Origin: Trabulsiella odontotermitis
Lineage (GTDB): Bacteria; Pseudomonadota; Gammaproteobacteria; Enterobacterales; Enterobacteriaceae
Assembly: GCF_001297775.1 (NCBI RefSeq)
Contig: NZ_LIFX01000017.1
Location: 1 to 48,959, forward strand
Direction: 5' to 3'
DNA length: 48,959 nt
The notes below the pieces were generated by a model. That model was not told the DNA's origin. It ran no database searches and was given only the letters and a program-made list of their open reading frames with translations. Positions 26,901-37,054 of this stretch are shown piece after piece. The first letter of the stretch is position 1. The number at the start of each line of letters is the position of its first letter. The position numbers were made by a program, and so were the translations under genes.

Positions 26901-29900
26901 CCACCGTTACCGCCGGTAATAATCTCACGCTTGCCGCCGGCCGTGACGTGAACAGTCAGGCCGCCGGGATTGCGGCGGAAAATAACGTCGCCCTGCAAGC
27001 AGGCCGCGACGTGAACCTGATGGCGGAATCTGCCAGCCAGGGCAACAGCTACATGTCGAAAAACAAAAAAGAGATTAATGAGTCCGTACGTCAGCAGGGT
27101 ACGGAAATCGCCAGTGGTAATGATGCGCTGATTATTGCCGGACGTGATGTGAACACCGAAGCCTCTTCTGTGACGACTCAGGGTGATATTGGTGTGAATG
27201 CCGGGCGTGATGTGAATCTTACAACCGCTACCGAAAGTAATTATCACTATAAGGAAGAGAAGAAAACCAGCGGCGGCTTCCTCAGCAAGAAAACTACGCA
27301 CACCATTGAGGAAGACAGTGCCACCCGTGAAGCTGGCTCCCTGCTTTCCGGGAACAGTGTCACCGTCAGTGCAGGTAATGACCTGAAGGTGAAAGGCTCG
27401 GATGTGGTGGCTGACCAGGATGTGTCGCTCAGCGCGGGTAATAATGTGGATATATCCGCCGCCACCAATACCGACACCTCATGGCGCTTTAAGGAAACGA
27501 AGAAATCCGGCCTGATGGGCACCGGCGGCATTGGCTTCACCATCGGCAGCAGTAAAACCACCCATGACCGTCGCGAGGCCGGAACGACCCAGAGCCAGAG
27601 TGCCTCCACAGTGGGTAGTACGGGCGGTAACGTCAGCATCACCGCGGGTAACCAGGCGCATATCAGCGGCTCGGATGTGATTGCGAACCGGGATATCAGC
27701 ATTACCGGTGACAGTGTGGTGATTGACCCGGGTCATGACCGTCGTACTGTGGACGAGAGATTTGAGCAGAAGAAGAGCGGGCTGACCGTTGCCCTCTCCG
27801 GCACAGTGGGCAGCGCCATCAATAATGCCGTCACTAACGCGCAGGAGACGAAAAAGACCAGTGACAGTCGTCTCAGGGCACTGCAGGCAACCAAAACGGC
27901 CCTGTCTGGCGTTCAGGCCGGACAGGCAGCGGCAATGGCCTCCGCAACTGGTGACCCGAATGCGATGGGCGTCAGCCTGTCACTCACCACCCAGAAATCG
28001 AAATCTCAACAGCATTCAGAGAGTGACTCGGTATCCGGCAGCACGCTGAATGCGGGGAATAATTTGTCCGTTATCGCAACCGGTAAAAACAAGGGCGATA
28101 ACAGCGGGGATATCGTGATTGCCGGAAGCCAGATTAAGGCGGGCGGCGACACAACTCTGGATGCCGCGAACGATGTTCTGCTTCTGGGTGCGGCAAACAC
28201 GCAAAAAACGACCGGTAAGAACAGTAGCAGTGGCGGCGGTGTGGGAGTCAGCATCGGTGCCGGTGGCAGCGGAGCCGGTATCAGCATCTTTGCCAATGTC
28301 AATGCCTCAAAAGGCAACGAGAAAGGCAACGGCACCGAATGGACTGAAACCACCATCGACAGCGGGAAAACCGTCACCATCAACAGTGGCCGCGATACGG
28401 TACTGAACGGTGCGCAGGTCAGTGGCGATAAAATCACGGCTGACGTGGGCCGTAACCTGCTGATGAGCAGCCAGCAGGATAACAATGACTACGACAGCAA
28501 ACAGACCAGCGTGGCCGCAGGCGGGAGTTTCACCTTTGGTTCTATGAGCGGCTCGGGTTACATCAGCGCCAGTCAGGACAAGATGAAGAGTCGCTACGAC
28601 TCTGTGCAGGAGCAGACCGGGATGTTCGCCGGTGATGGCGGGTTCGACATCACGGTGGGTAAACATACCCAGCTTGACGGTGCTGTAATCGCCTCGAACG
28701 CGACGGCAGATAAAAACCAGCTTGATACCGGCACGCTGGGATTCAGCGACCTTCACAACGAGGCGGATTATAAAGTCAGCCACAGTGGCATCAGCCTGAG
28801 CGGCGGCGGGAGTTTTGGCGGCGACCAGTTTAAAGGCAACATGCCGGGCGGGATGGTATCTGCCGGTGGCAGCAGCGGTCATGCAGAAGGCACAACCCAG
28901 GCGGCTGTGTCGGATGGCACCATCACCATTCGCGACAAGGTGAATCAGAAACAGGATATCGCCGACCTCAGCCGTGACCCGGAACATGCCAACGACAGTA
29001 TCAGCCCCATCTTCGACAAGGAGAAAGAGCAGAACCGTCTGCAGGAAGTGGGTCTTATCAGTGACATTGGCAGCCAGGCGGCAGATATTGCCCGCACGCA
29101 GGGTGAGCTCAATGCGCTAAATGCAGCGAAAGAAAAATACGGTGACCTTAAGCCGGGGGCGACAGAAAAAGAACGTCAGGCCTGGCTTGAAAAGCTGCAG
29201 AAATCGCCTGAATACAAAAGTGAGATGGCGAAGTACGGCACGGGCAGCAATATCCAGCGGGGTATTCAGGCCGCGACAGCCGCGCTTCAGGGGCTGGCAG
29301 GTGGCGACGTTGGCGCAGCACTGGCGGGAGCTTCAGCACCGGAACTGGCGCATCTGCTGAAATCCACGGAGGATAATCCGGCTGTAAACGCCATCGCCCA
29401 TGCCATTCTGGGCGGCGCGGTTGCGGCAATGCAGGGTAATAATGCGGCAGCCGGTGCGGCAGGCGCAGCAGCGGGAGAACTGGCCGCCAGAGCGATTGCC
29501 GGAATGTTGTACCCAGGTGTGAAACAGTCTGATCTCAGTGAAGAGCAGAAACAGACGATAAGCACCCTGGCAACAATATCTGCAGGTATGGCAGGCGGTA
29601 TTGCTGGTGACAGCACCGCGTCAGCGGCTGTTGGTGCGCAGAGCGGCAAGAATGCGATTGAGAATAACTTCTTAAGCTCTAAAGAAGCCCGACAATTCGA
29701 TGAAGAACTGGTGGAATGCAAGGCTTCTGGTGGAGACTGTAAATCTGTTGTTCAGAAATATCTGGATATCAGCAACAAAAACAGTAAGGAACTGGCTGAA
29801 GCCTGTACTGGCGGTGGTGTTGCATGCGTAACTTGGGAGGAATTAATTCAGGGAAGTACTAATGTTGCTAATGATCCACATTCCGGACAATTCAGACTGG

Positions 29901-30532
29901 ATGAAAAACTTAAGGATCCCGATGCGGCCGCTATTGTGAATTATCTCAACGGCTCAGACCTCAAGTTTCTTAAAGATAATATTACAGAGGGGGATCGCTT
30001 ACTGTCTGTTATCAGCGATCCAACTTCATGGCCTGTTGCGGTAATGGGAGGTAAGGCCTTTATCACCAATGCAGTCAATAATACTAAAGAACAGCTTATA
30101 GCTGTGGGGGTTGGTGTTGGATTAGGGGCCGGTATTCAATACGGTACGACGGGAGAAGTGAAACTTTCAGATTTAATAGGAACCGGTCTGATTGGTGGGA
30201 TTACTGCCGGTAAAGGTTATAATCCAACCGTGACATGGAATGCAGTAGGTGGTTATTACCAAGCTGAAATCAGTGGTGATGATCCATTTATTGCGTCTTT
30301 ACTGAGTAAAGTAGGGGCTTCGGCTGGTTATGCTGCGGGTAATGTTCTAAAAGTTCCATTTGATAAAAAATTAAACCCAATATCGAAGCAGTATGAATGG
30401 ATTCCAACTGGTGTTTGGACAATAACGAAACCAGCCCCGCAGCATCCATTGCCATCAATAATGGGTAATGTCGGCGACTCTGCTGTATCGGGTATGGTTC
30501 AGGATAAGCTGAAAGATAGTGGAGGTAAGTGA
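20963..30532 (+). CDS. cdiA: CdiA: contact-dependent growth inhibition effector, filamentous haemagglutinin type
   Basis: Giant secreted effector of 3189 residues. In order: a signal peptide ending AVAA near residue 31; the TPS secretion domain (about 32-320) with NPNL and NPYGI; FHA-1 repeats (to about 1250); a receptor-binding/YP region (about 1300-1730) with [15 protein letters not shown] and [20 protein letters not shown]-2 repeats rich in AGxDVN (about 1740-2660); and an Ala/Gly-rich pretoxin domain (about 2770-2898). The usual VENN boundary reads IENN (2899-2902). The last 291 residues are the variable toxin module. It is AT-richer than the rest and has hydrophobic stretches [12 protein letters not shown] (about 3045) and [13 protein letters not shown] (about 3072). 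I do not recognise the toxin family; membrane action is inferred. The frame is intact. Confidence 0.93.
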   Translation: MDNNQTRFSQRVLSWLLSTLLATQPLLPAVAATITPTGNTKMDKAGNGVPVVNIATPNGAGISHNKYNNYNVGKEGLILNNATGKLNQTQLGGLIQNNPNLKAGQEAKGIINEVTGANRSQLQGYTEVAGKAANVIVANPYGITCNGCGFINTPNVTLTTGKPVLDASGNLQSFDVTKGSITIEGQGLDGSLSDSVSILTRATDINAALHAKNLTVIAGANRVTADGRVSALKGEGDVPKVAVDTGALGGMYANRIRLVSSDSGVGVNLGNLNARSGDITLDANGRLTVNNSLATGAITAKGQNVTLTGDHKAGGNLTVSSQSDIALSNGTLNTDNDLSLTASGKITQQNEKLMAGRDATLRATTLSQDSNSQTDAARNIALNAGSSVATQGRVTAGQNLSVTTGTLSHSGELVAGNALSLNAASQTLSGAINATGDITVQGQNLSATTASQMQGRNVTLSAKQAMLAGTQAAKSQLKITASERLTHSGKSSAEALNINTPALINQGVMVATTLNTQSQTLTNSGLLQGDSQLLLNTQQLDNQQTGTLYSAANLTLNVPGIVNNGLIVSDTGLTVQTTTLTGDGLLQGARALTLRGDTLAQGSAGRWLTAGALDITAGQLTTAGTVQGDNTTLAGTDWSHSGSLLATGTLMTNTGSLVSTGDIMSQGSASLTAQKTDNRGRLLSADSLSLTGNTLSNSGTVQGKRLTVRQDSITNSGTLTGVAALTLASRMEMASPQLALMNNGGSLLTTGDLTITAGSITSSGQWQGKRVLLTADSLTNSGAILAADRLTARLTGDLTSTAGSKVTSNGEMALSALNLSNSGQWIAQNLTLSGDTLTNAGDITGVSGLAVSLNGMLTNQTGGKMLSAGTLTLQSAGTSNAGQLQGKTTTVTTASLANSGRVQGESLNLNISDELNNAVNGVLLSQNALNLSTATLINNGTLQGGGATTLTATSRAQNGGNILSGGKLTLTTPQLTTGSNGLIQALTLLVNAVQTVNGGKIVTTGDAELRGTSLTNTGTLQGANLQVLNNTLTNSGTVLGTSSLSVKSATVNNQAGGKLFSAGDLLLDSNTLTSAGQVVALGDTTLKLVSALTHSGTLAAGNLLSVTSQAAIANNGVVQGNGLLLSAGGALTNNGQLTTGTASSSFSAQSILLNDTGSLSAGGDVQMTSRGDITVNGFTGTAGSLTMNAAGVLLNTALIYAGNNLNMFAGRIHNVYGDILAGNNLVIQKNAAGAANTEIINTSGNIETLRGDMTMKTGHLLNQRDGLKVTETHINGGQAIPGIGDATVNIDISNLAEGSYGMTSELIERQAAGCSGNGACHYTYWNQFYYAMFVDFAIQKFIASQTRLDVTSTGGVAQIASGNNLSITAGTLENQASNILANGNIALTGNVLNNQSWQSGTATEWYVYQYDPGRIGYAVDPETGYPTDGNKYSDVMPDSNTIAFTLVGHDTSRENGDIYRSVIQAGGNVNATFTSDISNTSATASAGQISNAITTPSLTPLSQQTLGDAEKTKSLTNADTVAVNSPEWRDEVNDALQNLAGGDPLDNSGTSAYPLPSGNNGYFVTSTDPDSPYLITVNPKLDGLGQLDPSLYGDLYALLGMQPGDAPRETNSAFTDQNQFLGSSYFLDRLGLNPDNDYRFLGDAAFDTRYVSNYVLNQTGSRYINGLGSELDQMRYLMDNAATTQNALGLQFGVALTAAQIAALDQSILWWESATINGQTVMIPKVYLSPKDVVVQNGSVISGNNVQLAGGTVINDGSTITAQNALAIDSSNSLDNLNAGLINAGGNLSLSALSDINNIGSAISGKTVQLESVTGSINNITQTQQWDVNAKGRTGNVHISGTDVGPAASITAKDSLDLYAGKDINVTGANVAAGGDLTMAAEGNINVTANEIAEHESRTGFRGKGDINNSSVSQQGSNITAGGNLAMQAGNDLNVTASSVSAGESALLAAGNDLNLNATREGETQRNGKAESHESHAAVTTVTAGNNLTLAAGRDVNSQAAGIAAENNVALQAGRDVNLMAESASQGNSYMSKNKKEINESVRQQGTEIASGNDALIIAGRDVNTEASSVTTQGDIGVNAGRDVNLTTATESNYHYKEEKKTSGGFLSKKTTHTIEEDSATREAGSLLSGNSVTVSAGNDLKVKGSDVVADQDVSLSAGNNVDISAATNTDTSWRFKETKKSGLMGTGGIGFTIGSSKTTHDRREAGTTQSQSASTVGSTGGNVSITAGNQAHISGSDVIANRDISITGDSVVIDPGHDRRTVDERFEQKKSGLTVALSGTVGSAINNAVTNAQETKKTSDSRLRALQATKTALSGVQAGQAAAMASATGDPNAMGVSLSLTTQKSKSQQHSESDSVSGSTLNAGNNLSVIATGKNKGDNSGDIVIAGSQIKAGGDTTLDAANDVLLLGAANTQKTTGKNSSSGGGVGVSIGAGGSGAGISIFANVNASKGNEKGNGTEWTETTIDSGKTVTINSGRDTVLNGAQVSGDKITADVGRNLLMSSQQDNNDYDSKQTSVAAGGSFTFGSMSGSGYISASQDKMKSRYDSVQEQTGMFAGDGGFDITVGKHTQLDGAVIASNATADKNQLDTGTLGFSDLHNEADYKVSHSGISLSGGGSFGGDQFKGNMPGGMVSAGGSSGHAEGTTQAAVSDGTITIRDKVNQKQDIADLSRDPEHANDSISPIFDKEKEQNRLQEVGLISDIGSQAADIARTQGELNALNAAKEKYGDLKPGATEKERQAWLEKLQKSPEYKSEMAKYGTGSNIQRGIQAATAALQGLAGGDVGAALAGASAPELAHLLKSTEDNPAVNAIAHAILGGAVAAMQGNNAAAGAAGAAAGELAARAIAGMLYPGVKQSDLSEEQKQTISTLATISAGMAGGIAGDSTASAAVGAQSGKNAIENNFLSSKEARQFDEELVECKASGGDCKSVVQKYLDISNKNSKELAEACTGGGVACVTWEELIQGSTNVANDPHSGQFRLDEKLKDPDAAAIVNYLNGSDLKFLKDNITEGDRLLSVISDPTSWPVAVMGGKAFITNAVNNTKEQLIAVGVGVGLGAGIQYGTTGEVKLSDLIGTGLIGGITAGKGYNPTVTWNAVGGYYQAEISGDDPFIASLLSKVGASAGYAAGNVLKVPFDKKLNPISKQYEWIPTGVWTITKPAPQHPLPSIMGNVGDSAVSGMVQDKLKDSGGK

Positions 30533-30756
30533 TGAAAGATAGCACTAAGTCATTACTTAACCTTTTATCTTTATGCTGCTCTATGAGCTTGGCGTTGTTT
30601 GCCCTGACTATGCTTGGCCGCTTATTAGGGGCATGGTTAGCTTGGGATGTGAATGAGAGCTTCCCATTTTCATTAAAAGATTTAATTGTTTGTCTCAAGC
30701 TAACTTGGATGGGAGTACCTGCTGGATTTGTTTTTTGGTATTTTTATTATCGGTGA
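30532..30756 (+). CDS. cdiI: Probable CdiI immunity protein, small membrane protein
   Basis: Predicted 74-residue protein with two membrane segments: LCCSMSLALFALTMLGRLLGAWLA and LTWMGVPAGFVFWYFYY. The ATG overlaps the cdiA stop codon by one base (TGATG), with GGAGG six bases before it, exactly the layout of cdiA-cdiI pairs. An in-frame GTG at 30529 is an alternative. Immunity genes always directly follow the toxin tip. A membrane immunity protein fits a toxin that acts at the inner membrane, as known for ionophore-type CDI. Base composition matches the AT-rich cdiA tip, consistent with exchange of both as one cassette. Confidence 0.78.
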   Translation: MKDSTKSLLNLLSLCCSMSLALFALTMLGRLLGAWLAWDVNESFPFSLKDLIVCLKLTWMGVPAGFVFWYFYYR

Positions 30757-31283
30757 GTCTGGTAAAGCATTAAGTCTATATGATGGTGGTGCGGTAGCTT
30801 CTCCTGTTAATGAGGGGCGGTAGCGGGGCGCGCTGGGGCTCATCGGTATAATTGGCGGGATTGTCCTGAGTGCGTGGTCAGTGTTCATTGGGATTAACGC
30901 AATTATTGCTGCTACAGGTCTGATTGGTACGGTCTTTACCGTAGCTGGAGGCGCGATAATGACCACGATAGGCGCAGGCAGTCTGGCGGTCGCTGATGCG
31001 GTGGTGGCGGGTGCGCTACTGATTCGTAAATACCGGGAACCAATAAGTGCATCTTCTCGGGTGTGGTTGAGGGGGTTAAAGCGGCCTCTGCGCCTGTCGC
31101 CGAAATCTTTTCCCCGCGCGTGCCGGTGTTTGATTCCATCGTCGAGAAATTACGCGGGGTCTGGCAATGGTTCACCGATCTGATTGCACCGGTTAAAGCA
31201 GTGCAGGAAACGCTCGACCACTGCAAAAATGTTGGTGTCGCTGGCTGATGCGCTGACGGTTATCGAGCAGATGACCGACTAGG
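30751..31283 (+). pseudogene. Remnant of P2-like phage tail tape-measure gene
   Basis: The reading GKALSLYDGGAVASPVNEGR is followed by TAG (30821-30823) where relatives have tryptophan. It then runs on as RGALGLIGIIGGIVLSAWSV through TTIGAGSLAV and LLIRKY. Near 31049 the frame shifts into SGVVEGVKAASAPVAEIF through VWQWFTDLIAPVKAVQETLD, and it shifts again near 31235 into SLADALTVIEQMTD. This pattern is the C-terminal part of a P2-like tape-measure protein. It has one nonsense mutation and two frameshifts, so it is dead. Nothing else of a tail operon remains. Confidence 0.75.
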
Positions 31284-31367
31284 GGAGAGGATGGCCGCTT
31301 TTGATGCCTTGGAGGATGCGTAGTAAGATATCCCCATGACAAAAGTGCCTTGCCACTTTGCTGAAAA

Positions 31368-31393
31368 TAGCCATCTTTATCGCTGGATGGCTA
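31368..31393 (-). terminator. Terminator-like hairpin after the integrase gene
   Basis: tagccatc (31368-31375) pairs with gatggcta (31386-31393) around a 10-base loop. Read leftward it is followed by TTTTC and lies 22 bases beyond the integrase stop. The sequence between it and the tape-measure remnant shows no gene. Confidence 0.55.
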
Positions 31394-31415
31394 CATATTA
31401 ATATATGCTGTCTTC

Positions 31416-32618
31416 CTAAATAACCCTTCTACCACACCCCCCACTTTTCCCCAATTCACCAATATAATCCGCATACCACTGCATCATTTCCCTACGCCCA
31501 TCAAGATACTGCGCATGGTTATACGTCCCACGAATCGCGTTCTTATCAACATGTGCAAGCTGTGTTTCAATCCATGCCGAGTTAAAGCCCTCTTCATGCA
31601 GAATAGTGCTCATCGTGTGGCGAAAGCCATGTCCCGTTAGCCTGCCTTTGTACCCTAGCAACTCAATGACCTGATTAATGCTTTCCTTACTGATAGGTTT
31701 ACGTGGATCATTTCTACCGATAAACACCAGAGGGTGATGTTTCGAAATCGGCTCAAGTTGTTTAAACAGAGCAATAACCTGCTCTGAAAGTGGCACAATA
31801 TGAGGTCGTTTCATCTTCATCACTTCTGCCGGGATCTCCCATAATTTTGTCTCAAAATCGATATCCTCCCAGCGTGCAAAGCGCAGTTCTTGCGTGCGTA
31901 CACCGGTTAACATAATGATTTGAGTGGCTGTCTTCGTGATAATACTGCCGGTGTAACCTGCCAGATCGTTAAGGAAGTGAGGAAGTTCATTGGCAGTAAG
32001 GAAAGGGAAATGTACTTTTTTCGGCGTTGCTAACGCACTGGCAAGATCGGGGGCTGGATTGTAATCAGCTCTACCAGTGACAATTGCATAGCGGAACACC
32101 TCCCCACAGCGCTGACGAACCTTGCGCATTTTCTCCAGTGCTCCGCGTTTCTCCATTTTACGTAGGGCTTCCAGCAACTCCATTGGTTTGATTTCTGCGA
32201 TAGGGCGCTTGCCGATATAGGGAAAAATATCTTTCTCAAAGGTGTCGATGATTTCATCACGATAGCGTAATGACCAGCGATCGGCTTTAGTCTGATGCCA
32301 CTCGCGAGCAACTGCCTCAAAAGTGTTTTTCAGGCTCATTTGCTGAGCCACTTTCTCTTCTTTCTTTACTTCACCCGGATCGCTTCCTGCAGCAAGAATT
32401 TTTCTGGCTTCGTTGCGCTTTTCACGCGCTTCAGCCAGTGAAACATCAGGGTATACGCCAATGGACAGCATCTTTTCTTTACCGGCGAAGCGGTACTTCA
32501 TACGCCAGTATTTGGAACCATTAGCGTTAATCAGCAGATACATACCGCGGCCATCAGTCACCTTATAGGGCTTTTCTTTTGGCTTCGCTGTTTTCACTTT
32601 AACATCGGTCAGCGCCAT
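31416..32618 (-). CDS. P4-type tyrosine-recombinase integrase
   Basis: Site-specific integrase of 400 residues. The N-terminal DUF4102-type arm-binding domain (MALTDVKVKTAKPKEKPYKV and DGRGMYLLINANGSKYW) is followed by a SAM-like core-binding domain and the catalytic domain. The catalytic domain contains TGVRTQELRFARWEDID (catalytic Arg), HGFRHTMSTILHEEGF (HxxR) and the YNHAQYL tyrosine region. I start it at ATG 32618, with GGAGGATG upstream, rather than at 32720. It reads away from selC, and its class commonly targets tRNA 3' ends. It appears intact, so the island may still excise. Confidence 0.93.
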   Translation of the reverse strand: MALTDVKVKTAKPKEKPYKVTDGRGMYLLINANGSKYWRMKYRFAGKEKMLSIGVYPDVSLAEAREKRNEARKILAAGSDPGEVKKEEKVAQQMSLKNTFEAVAREWHQTKADRWSLRYRDEIIDTFEKDIFPYIGKRPIAEIKPMELLEALRKMEKRGALEKMRKVRQRCGEVFRYAIVTGRADYNPAPDLASALATPKKVHFPFLTANELPHFLNDLAGYTGSIITKTATQIIMLTGVRTQELRFARWEDIDFETKLWEIPAEVMKMKRPHIVPLSEQVIALFKQLEPISKHHPLVFIGRNDPRKPISKESINQVIELLGYKGRLTGHGFRHTMSTILHEEGFNSAWIETQLAHVDKNAIRGTYNHAQYLDGRREMMQWYADYIGELGKSGGCGRRVI

Positions 32619-32680
32619 GACATCCTCCGGCTTTTGATGAATCCATCCTCCTGGGGGATTTCCGCCAGTAACCAACCTGA

Positions 32681-32804
32681 TACCCCTAATGTACCCCCTG
32701 TATAACAAAGATGTCTTCAAAAACCTTTGTTATAACTCATATTTTCACCATTATGGGGGTGCTGATAATCTGAGAGGAAAATGACACCCCCTAATGCACC
32801 CCCA
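32681..32804. repeat. ACCCCC-rich repeats beside the integrase (candidate arm sites)
   Basis: tacccctaatgtaccccctg (32681-32700), an inverted attatgggggt (32750-32760) and acaccccctaatgcaccccc (32784-32803) lie between the integrase start and selC. They match the motif at 7998-8020. Repeated sites like these flanking the core are typical of integrase and excisionase binding arms. Confidence 0.5.
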
Positions 32805-32875
32805 AAAATAGCTTGATGTAGGTTGAAATCGATTGACCTCAGGATACAAGAATATCCTGATATATATAGGATTAT

Positions 32876-32939
32876 AAGGGGATTTGTTGATGTCGGTAGA
32901 GTTCAGAAGAGGTTAATTGGCGGAAGATCACAGGAGTCG
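32876..32939. repeat. Right attachment-site repeat, overlapping selC 3' end
   Basis: The 17-base block at 32876-32892 and the 16-base block at 32924-32939 are identical to those at the left island end. The second block is the acceptor/T-arm end of selC, so integration retained a complete tRNA gene on this side. Confidence 0.8.
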
Positions 32940-33012
32940 AACCTGCCCGGGACCGCTGGCGGCCCCAACTGGATTTGAAGTCCAGCCGCCTCACCGGAGA
33001 CGACGATCTTCC
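32918..33012 (-). tRNA. selC: tRNA-Sec (anticodon TCA)
   Basis: Selenocysteine tRNA of 95 bases with encoded CCA. The acceptor GGAAGATC pairs with GATCTTCC, the long variable arm and the extended acceptor/D arms typical of tRNA-Sec are present, and the anticodon TCA lies in GGACTTCAAATCC. This tRNA inserts selenocysteine at UGA. Its 3' end is the integration target used here, as for many enterobacterial islands. It is intact. Confidence 0.97.
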
Positions 33013-33043
33013 GCGCCTGCATTGCTACATGGAGGCGGGGCGC

Positions 33044-33049
33044 ATTATA
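33044..33049 (-). promoter_or_regulatory. selC -10 box
   Basis: Read leftward, TATAAT lies 31 bases upstream of the tRNA 5' end and is followed by GCGCCCCGCC, a GC-rich discriminator typical of stable-RNA promoters. The -35 region (tgtggt, 17 bases further) is weak. Confidence 0.6.
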
Positions 33050-33302
33050 GCTACTTTCAGGCATTTACCACATCACTTCATGAACTTTTTTCGCATCATT
33101 TTGCCCTGCGATAACCTGCGTTGCATAAACCCTCATAAAATCCGCTAGTTACATTTTTACACACTCTTCCGTCCGACCGCGATCACAGAAAGCAAGAAAC
33201 GTAATTTGATAACCAGATTTTGGAATACCAGCGTCCGGAACGATGGTTTAAAAATTCCGTAACCGGTTTCAATGCCCTTTTCAGGCGCAAAAGGATGAGA
33301 AA

Positions 33303-34691
33303 ATGAAACGTGAAGTATTGTCCGTCAAAGAGAAGATTGGTTACGGCATGGGTGATGCCGCCAGCCATATCATTTTTGATAACGTCATGTTGTACATGAT
33401 GTTTTTCTATACCGACATCTTTGGTATTCCTGCTGGCTTCGTCGGTACCATGTTCCTGCTGGCCCGCGCGCTGGATGCGATTTCAGACCCGTGCATGGGG
33501 CTGATTGCCGACCGCACCCGCAGTCGCTGGGGGAAATTCCGGCCGTGGATTATTTTTGGCGCCATCCCGTTTGGTGTCGTCTGCGTGCTGGCCTATAGCT
33601 CGCCGGATCTCTCCCACAACGGCAAGCTGATCTACGCCGCCGTAACCTACACGCTGCTGACGCTGCTCTACACCATCGTCAATATTCCCTATTGCGCGCT
33701 GGGCGGCGTGATCACTGACGACCCGAAACAGCGCATCTCGCTGCAGTCCTGGCGCTTTGTGCTGGCGACGGCAGGCGGCATGCTCTCCACCGTGCTGATG
33801 ATGCCACTGGTGAATCTGATTGGCGGCGAGGATAAAGCGTTTGGTTTTCAGGGCGGGATTGCGGTGCTCTCCGTCGTGGCGTTCCTGATGCTGGCATTCT
33901 GCTTTTTTACCACCAAAGAACGTATTCAGGTGCCGCCGAGCACCGCTTCCATGCGTGAAGATCTGCGCGATATCTGGCAGAACGACCAGTGGCGCATCGT
34001 CGGAGTGCTGACCATCCTCAATATCCTCGCCGTCTGTGTGCGTGGCGGGGCGATGATGTATTACGTCACCTGGATCATGGGCGATGCCGCGCTGTTTACC
34101 GCTTTCCTCGGTACCTATTGCGTCGGCAACCTGATTGGCTCGGCGCTGGCGAAACCGCTGACCGACTGGAAATGCAAAGTCAGCGTGTTCTGGTGGACCA
34201 ACGCCGCGCTGGCGGTATTAAGCGTGGCAATGTTCTTTGTGCCGATGAACGATGACATCACCATGTTCCTGTTCATTTTCGTCATTGGCGTGTTGCATCA
34301 GCTGGTGACGCCTATCCAGTGGGTGATGATGTCCGACACCGTCGACTACGGCGAGTGGCGCAATGGCAAACGCCTCACCGGCATCAGCTTCGCCGGAACC
34401 CTCTTTGTGCTGAAACTCGGCCTGGCGCTGGGTGGCGCACTGATTGGCTGGATGCTGGCGGGCGGCGGCTATGATGCCGCGGCGAAAACGCAAAACAGCG
34501 CCACCATCAGCATCATCATTGCGCTGTTCACCCTTGTTCCGGCGGTGTGTTATCTGCTGAGCGCGGTGATCGCCAGACGTTACTACACCCTGAAAACCCC
34601 TTATCTGGCGAAGATCATGAGCGAACTTGCGCAGGGCGCACGTCGTCATCAACAGGAATTTGAACAGCTACCGGTTAGCAAAGAACTATGA
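33303..34691 (+). CDS. yicJ: YicJ: GPH-family glycoside:cation symporter
   Basis: Inner-membrane symporter of 462 residues in the glycoside-pentoside-hexuronide family, with about 12 membrane segments. The family signature is in [22 protein letters not shown] near residue 60-80. It is predicted to take up alpha-xylosides for YicI, whose gene begins 10 bases downstream. It lies directly beyond selC, as in E. coli K-12. Confidence 0.93.
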   Translation: MKREVLSVKEKIGYGMGDAASHIIFDNVMLYMMFFYTDIFGIPAGFVGTMFLLARALDAISDPCMGLIADRTRSRWGKFRPWIIFGAIPFGVVCVLAYSSPDLSHNGKLIYAAVTYTLLTLLYTIVNIPYCALGGVITDDPKQRISLQSWRFVLATAGGMLSTVLMMPLVNLIGGEDKAFGFQGGIAVLSVVAFLMLAFCFFTTKERIQVPPSTASMREDLRDIWQNDQWRIVGVLTILNILAVCVRGGAMMYYVTWIMGDAALFTAFLGTYCVGNLIGSALAKPLTDWKCKVSVFWWTNAALAVLSVAMFFVPMNDDITMFLFIFVIGVLHQLVTPIQWVMMSDTVDYGEWRNGKRLTGISFAGTLFVLKLGLALGGALIGWMLAGGGYDAAAKTQNSATISIIIALFTLVPAVCYLLSAVIARRYYTLKTPYLAKIMSELAQGARRHQQEFEQLPVSKEL

Positions 34692-34701
34692 GGATGAAAC
34701 G

Positions 34702-37020
34702 ATGAAAATCAGTGATGGAAACTGGCTGATCCAACCCGGGCTCACTCTGATCCACCCGATCCAGGTGTTCGATGTCGAACAACAAGGCAACGAGATGGTG
34801 GTTTACGCCGCCCCGCGCGACGTCCGGGAACGGACCTGGCAACTGGATACGCCATTGTTCACCCTTCGCTTTTTCTCACCGCTGGAAGGTGTGGTCGGCG
34901 TACGCATTGAACACTTTCAGGGTGCTGTCGACAACGGCCCGCACTATCCGCTGAAGATACAGAAAGACGTTAACGTCGAAATGCAGAACACCGCGGAATT
35001 TGCCGAACTGAAAAGCGGCAACCTCAGCGTTCGCGTCACCAAAGGCGAGTTCTGGTCGCTGGATTTTATGCGCAACGGCGTGCGCATCACTGGCAGTCAG
35101 GTGAAGAATAACGGCTACGTACAGGACACCAACACCGCACGCAATTACCTGTTTGAGCGACTCGATCTCGGCGTCGGGGAAACGGTCTATGGTCTCGGCG
35201 AGCGTTTTACCGCGCTGGTGCGCAACGGCCAGACGGTCGATACCTGGAACCGTGACGGCGGCACCAGTACCGAGCAGTCCTACAAAAACATCCCGTTCTA
35301 CCTCACTAACCGCGGCTACGGCGTGCTGGTGAATCATCCTGAGTGCGTGTCGTTTGAAATCGGCTCGGAGAAAGTGTCGAAGGTGCAGTTCAGCGTCGAA
35401 GGGGAGTCTCTGGAGTATTTCGTGATCGACGGCCCGACGCCGAAAGCAGTGCTTGACCGCTACACGCAGTTGACGGGGCGCCCGGCGTTGCCGCCTGCAT
35501 GGTCGTTTGGTCTGTGGCTCACCACCTCGTTTACCACTAACTATGACGAAGCAACGGTCAACAGCTTCATTGACGGCATGGCCGAACGCGACCTGCCGCT
35601 GCATGTTTTCCATTTCGACTGTTTCTGGATGAAAGCATTTCAGTGGTGCGATTTCGAGTGGGACCCGGTGACCTTCCCCGATCCGGAAGGGATGATCCGT
35701 CGCCTGAAAGCGAAAGGGCTGAAAATCTGCGTCTGGATCAACCCGTACATCGGGCAGAAATCCCCGGTATTCAACGAGCTGAAAGAGAAAGGTTATCTGC
35801 TCAAACGCCCGGATGGCTCGCTGTGGCAGTGGGATAAATGGCAGCCGGGGCTGGCGATTTATGATTTCACCAACCCGGAAGCCTGTGAATGGTACTCCAG
35901 TAAGCTGAAAGGGCTGGTGGATATCGGCGTCGATTGCTTTAAAACAGACTTTGGCGAGCGCATTCCTACCGATGTGGTGTGGCATAACGGTGCCGATCCG
36001 CAGAAAATGCACAATCATTATGCGTACATCTACAACGAACTGGTGTGGAACGTGCTGAAAGAGACCGTGGGCGAACAGGAGGCCGTGCTGTTTGCTCGCT
36101 CGGCGTCCGTCGGTGCGCAACAGTTTCCGGTGCACTGGGGCGGCGACTGCTACGCCAACTATGAATCGATGGCGGAAAGCCTGCGTGGCGGGCTGTCGAT
36201 TGGCCTGTCAGGCTTTGGATTCTGGAGCCATGACATTGGCGGCTTCGAAAATACCGCCCCGGCGCACGTCTATAAACGCTGGTGCGTGTTCGGCCTGCTC
36301 TCCAGTCACAGCCGCCTGCACGGCAGCAAATCCTACCGCGTGCCGTGGGCGTATGACGACGAATCCTGTGACGTGGTGCGCCACTTTACGGAACTGAAAT
36401 GCCGGATGATGCCATACCTGTACCGTCAGGCGGCACTGGCCCATGAGACCGGAACGCCGATGCTGCGCGCCATGATGCTGGAGTTCCCGGACGATCCGGC
36501 CTGCGATTATCTCGACAGGCAGTACATGCTTGGCGATGCGGTGCTGGTTGCGCCGGTCTTCTCAGAAGCGGGTGACGTACAGTTTTACCTGCCAGAAGGA
36601 CGCTGGACGCATCTGTGGCACAACGATGAAGTGCAGGGCAACCGCTGGCTGAAACAGCAGCATGATTTCCGCAGCCTGCCGGTGTATGTGCGGGAAAACA
36701 CGTTGCTGGCGCTGGGGAATAACAACCAGAAGCCAGATTACGCCTGGCATGAAGGAACGGCATTCCAGCTGTTCAGTCTCGCCGATGGCGCGGAGGCGAT
36801 ATGTCAGGTGCCTGCGGCGAACGGTGAGGTCGTCTTTACGCTCAAAGCGACGCGCTGCGGCAACAGCGTGACCGTCAAGGGCGAAGGCGATGCCCGCGGC
36901 TGGTCGCTGTGCCTGCGCAATGTGCCGCAGGTGGCAGAGGTGCAGGGCGGTACGGTGACCAGCAGCGAATGGGGTGCGGTGGTGACACCAGAGCATAATG
37001 AACTGGTGATCACGCTGTAA
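34702..37020 (+). CDS. yicI: YicI: alpha-xylosidase, GH31
   Basis: Cytoplasmic alpha-xylosidase of 772 residues, the exact length of the E. coli enzyme. It cleaves terminal alpha-xylosyl residues such as in isoprimeverose. The nucleophile aspartate is in [13 protein letters not shown] near residue 416. The acid/base aspartate region lies near 480 ([12 protein letters not shown]), and [13 protein letters not shown] follows. ATG 34702 is chosen because it gives the family length and start ([13 protein letters not shown]); the frame is open upstream into yicJ. Confidence 0.95.
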   Translation: MKISDGNWLIQPGLTLIHPIQVFDVEQQGNEMVVYAAPRDVRERTWQLDTPLFTLRFFSPLEGVVGVRIEHFQGAVDNGPHYPLKIQKDVNVEMQNTAEFAELKSGNLSVRVTKGEFWSLDFMRNGVRITGSQVKNNGYVQDTNTARNYLFERLDLGVGETVYGLGERFTALVRNGQTVDTWNRDGGTSTEQSYKNIPFYLTNRGYGVLVNHPECVSFEIGSEKVSKVQFSVEGESLEYFVIDGPTPKAVLDRYTQLTGRPALPPAWSFGLWLTTSFTTNYDEATVNSFIDGMAERDLPLHVFHFDCFWMKAFQWCDFEWDPVTFPDPEGMIRRLKAKGLKICVWINPYIGQKSPVFNELKEKGYLLKRPDGSLWQWDKWQPGLAIYDFTNPEACEWYSSKLKGLVDIGVDCFKTDFGERIPTDVVWHNGADPQKMHNHYAYIYNELVWNVLKETVGEQEAVLFARSASVGAQQFPVHWGGDCYANYESMAESLRGGLSIGLSGFGFWSHDIGGFENTAPAHVYKRWCVFGLLSSHSRLHGSKSYRVPWAYDDESCDVVRHFTELKCRMMPYLYRQAALAHETGTPMLRAMMLEFPDDPACDYLDRQYMLGDAVLVAPVFSEAGDVQFYLPEGRWTHLWHNDEVQGNRWLKQQHDFRSLPVYVRENTLLALGNNNQKPDYAWHEGTAFQLFSLADGAEAICQVPAANGEVVFTLKATRCGNSVTVKGEGDARGWSLCLRNVPQVAEVQGGTVTSSEWGAVVTPEHNELVITL

Positions 37021-37030
37021 CGGCGCTGAT

Positions 37031-37054
37031 GCCCTCTCCTTCAGGGGAGAGGGC
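37031..37054. terminator. Stem-loop between convergent yicI and the FucP-like gene
   Basis: gccctctcc (37031-37039) pairs with ggagagggc (37046-37054). It lies 10 bases after yicI and overlaps the last codons of the opposite gene. It lacks a clear T-run, so termination is possible but not assured. Confidence 0.5.

Noticed and set aside
30529-30756. Treating the small membrane ORF as part of the phage remnant
   Set aside because: It is in a different frame, overlaps the cdiA stop with a good ribosome site, and shares the composition of the cdiA tip.
34876-36135. 419-codon frame opposite yicI
   Set aside because: Antisense shadow of the GH31 gene, whose sense frame shows all catalytic motifs.
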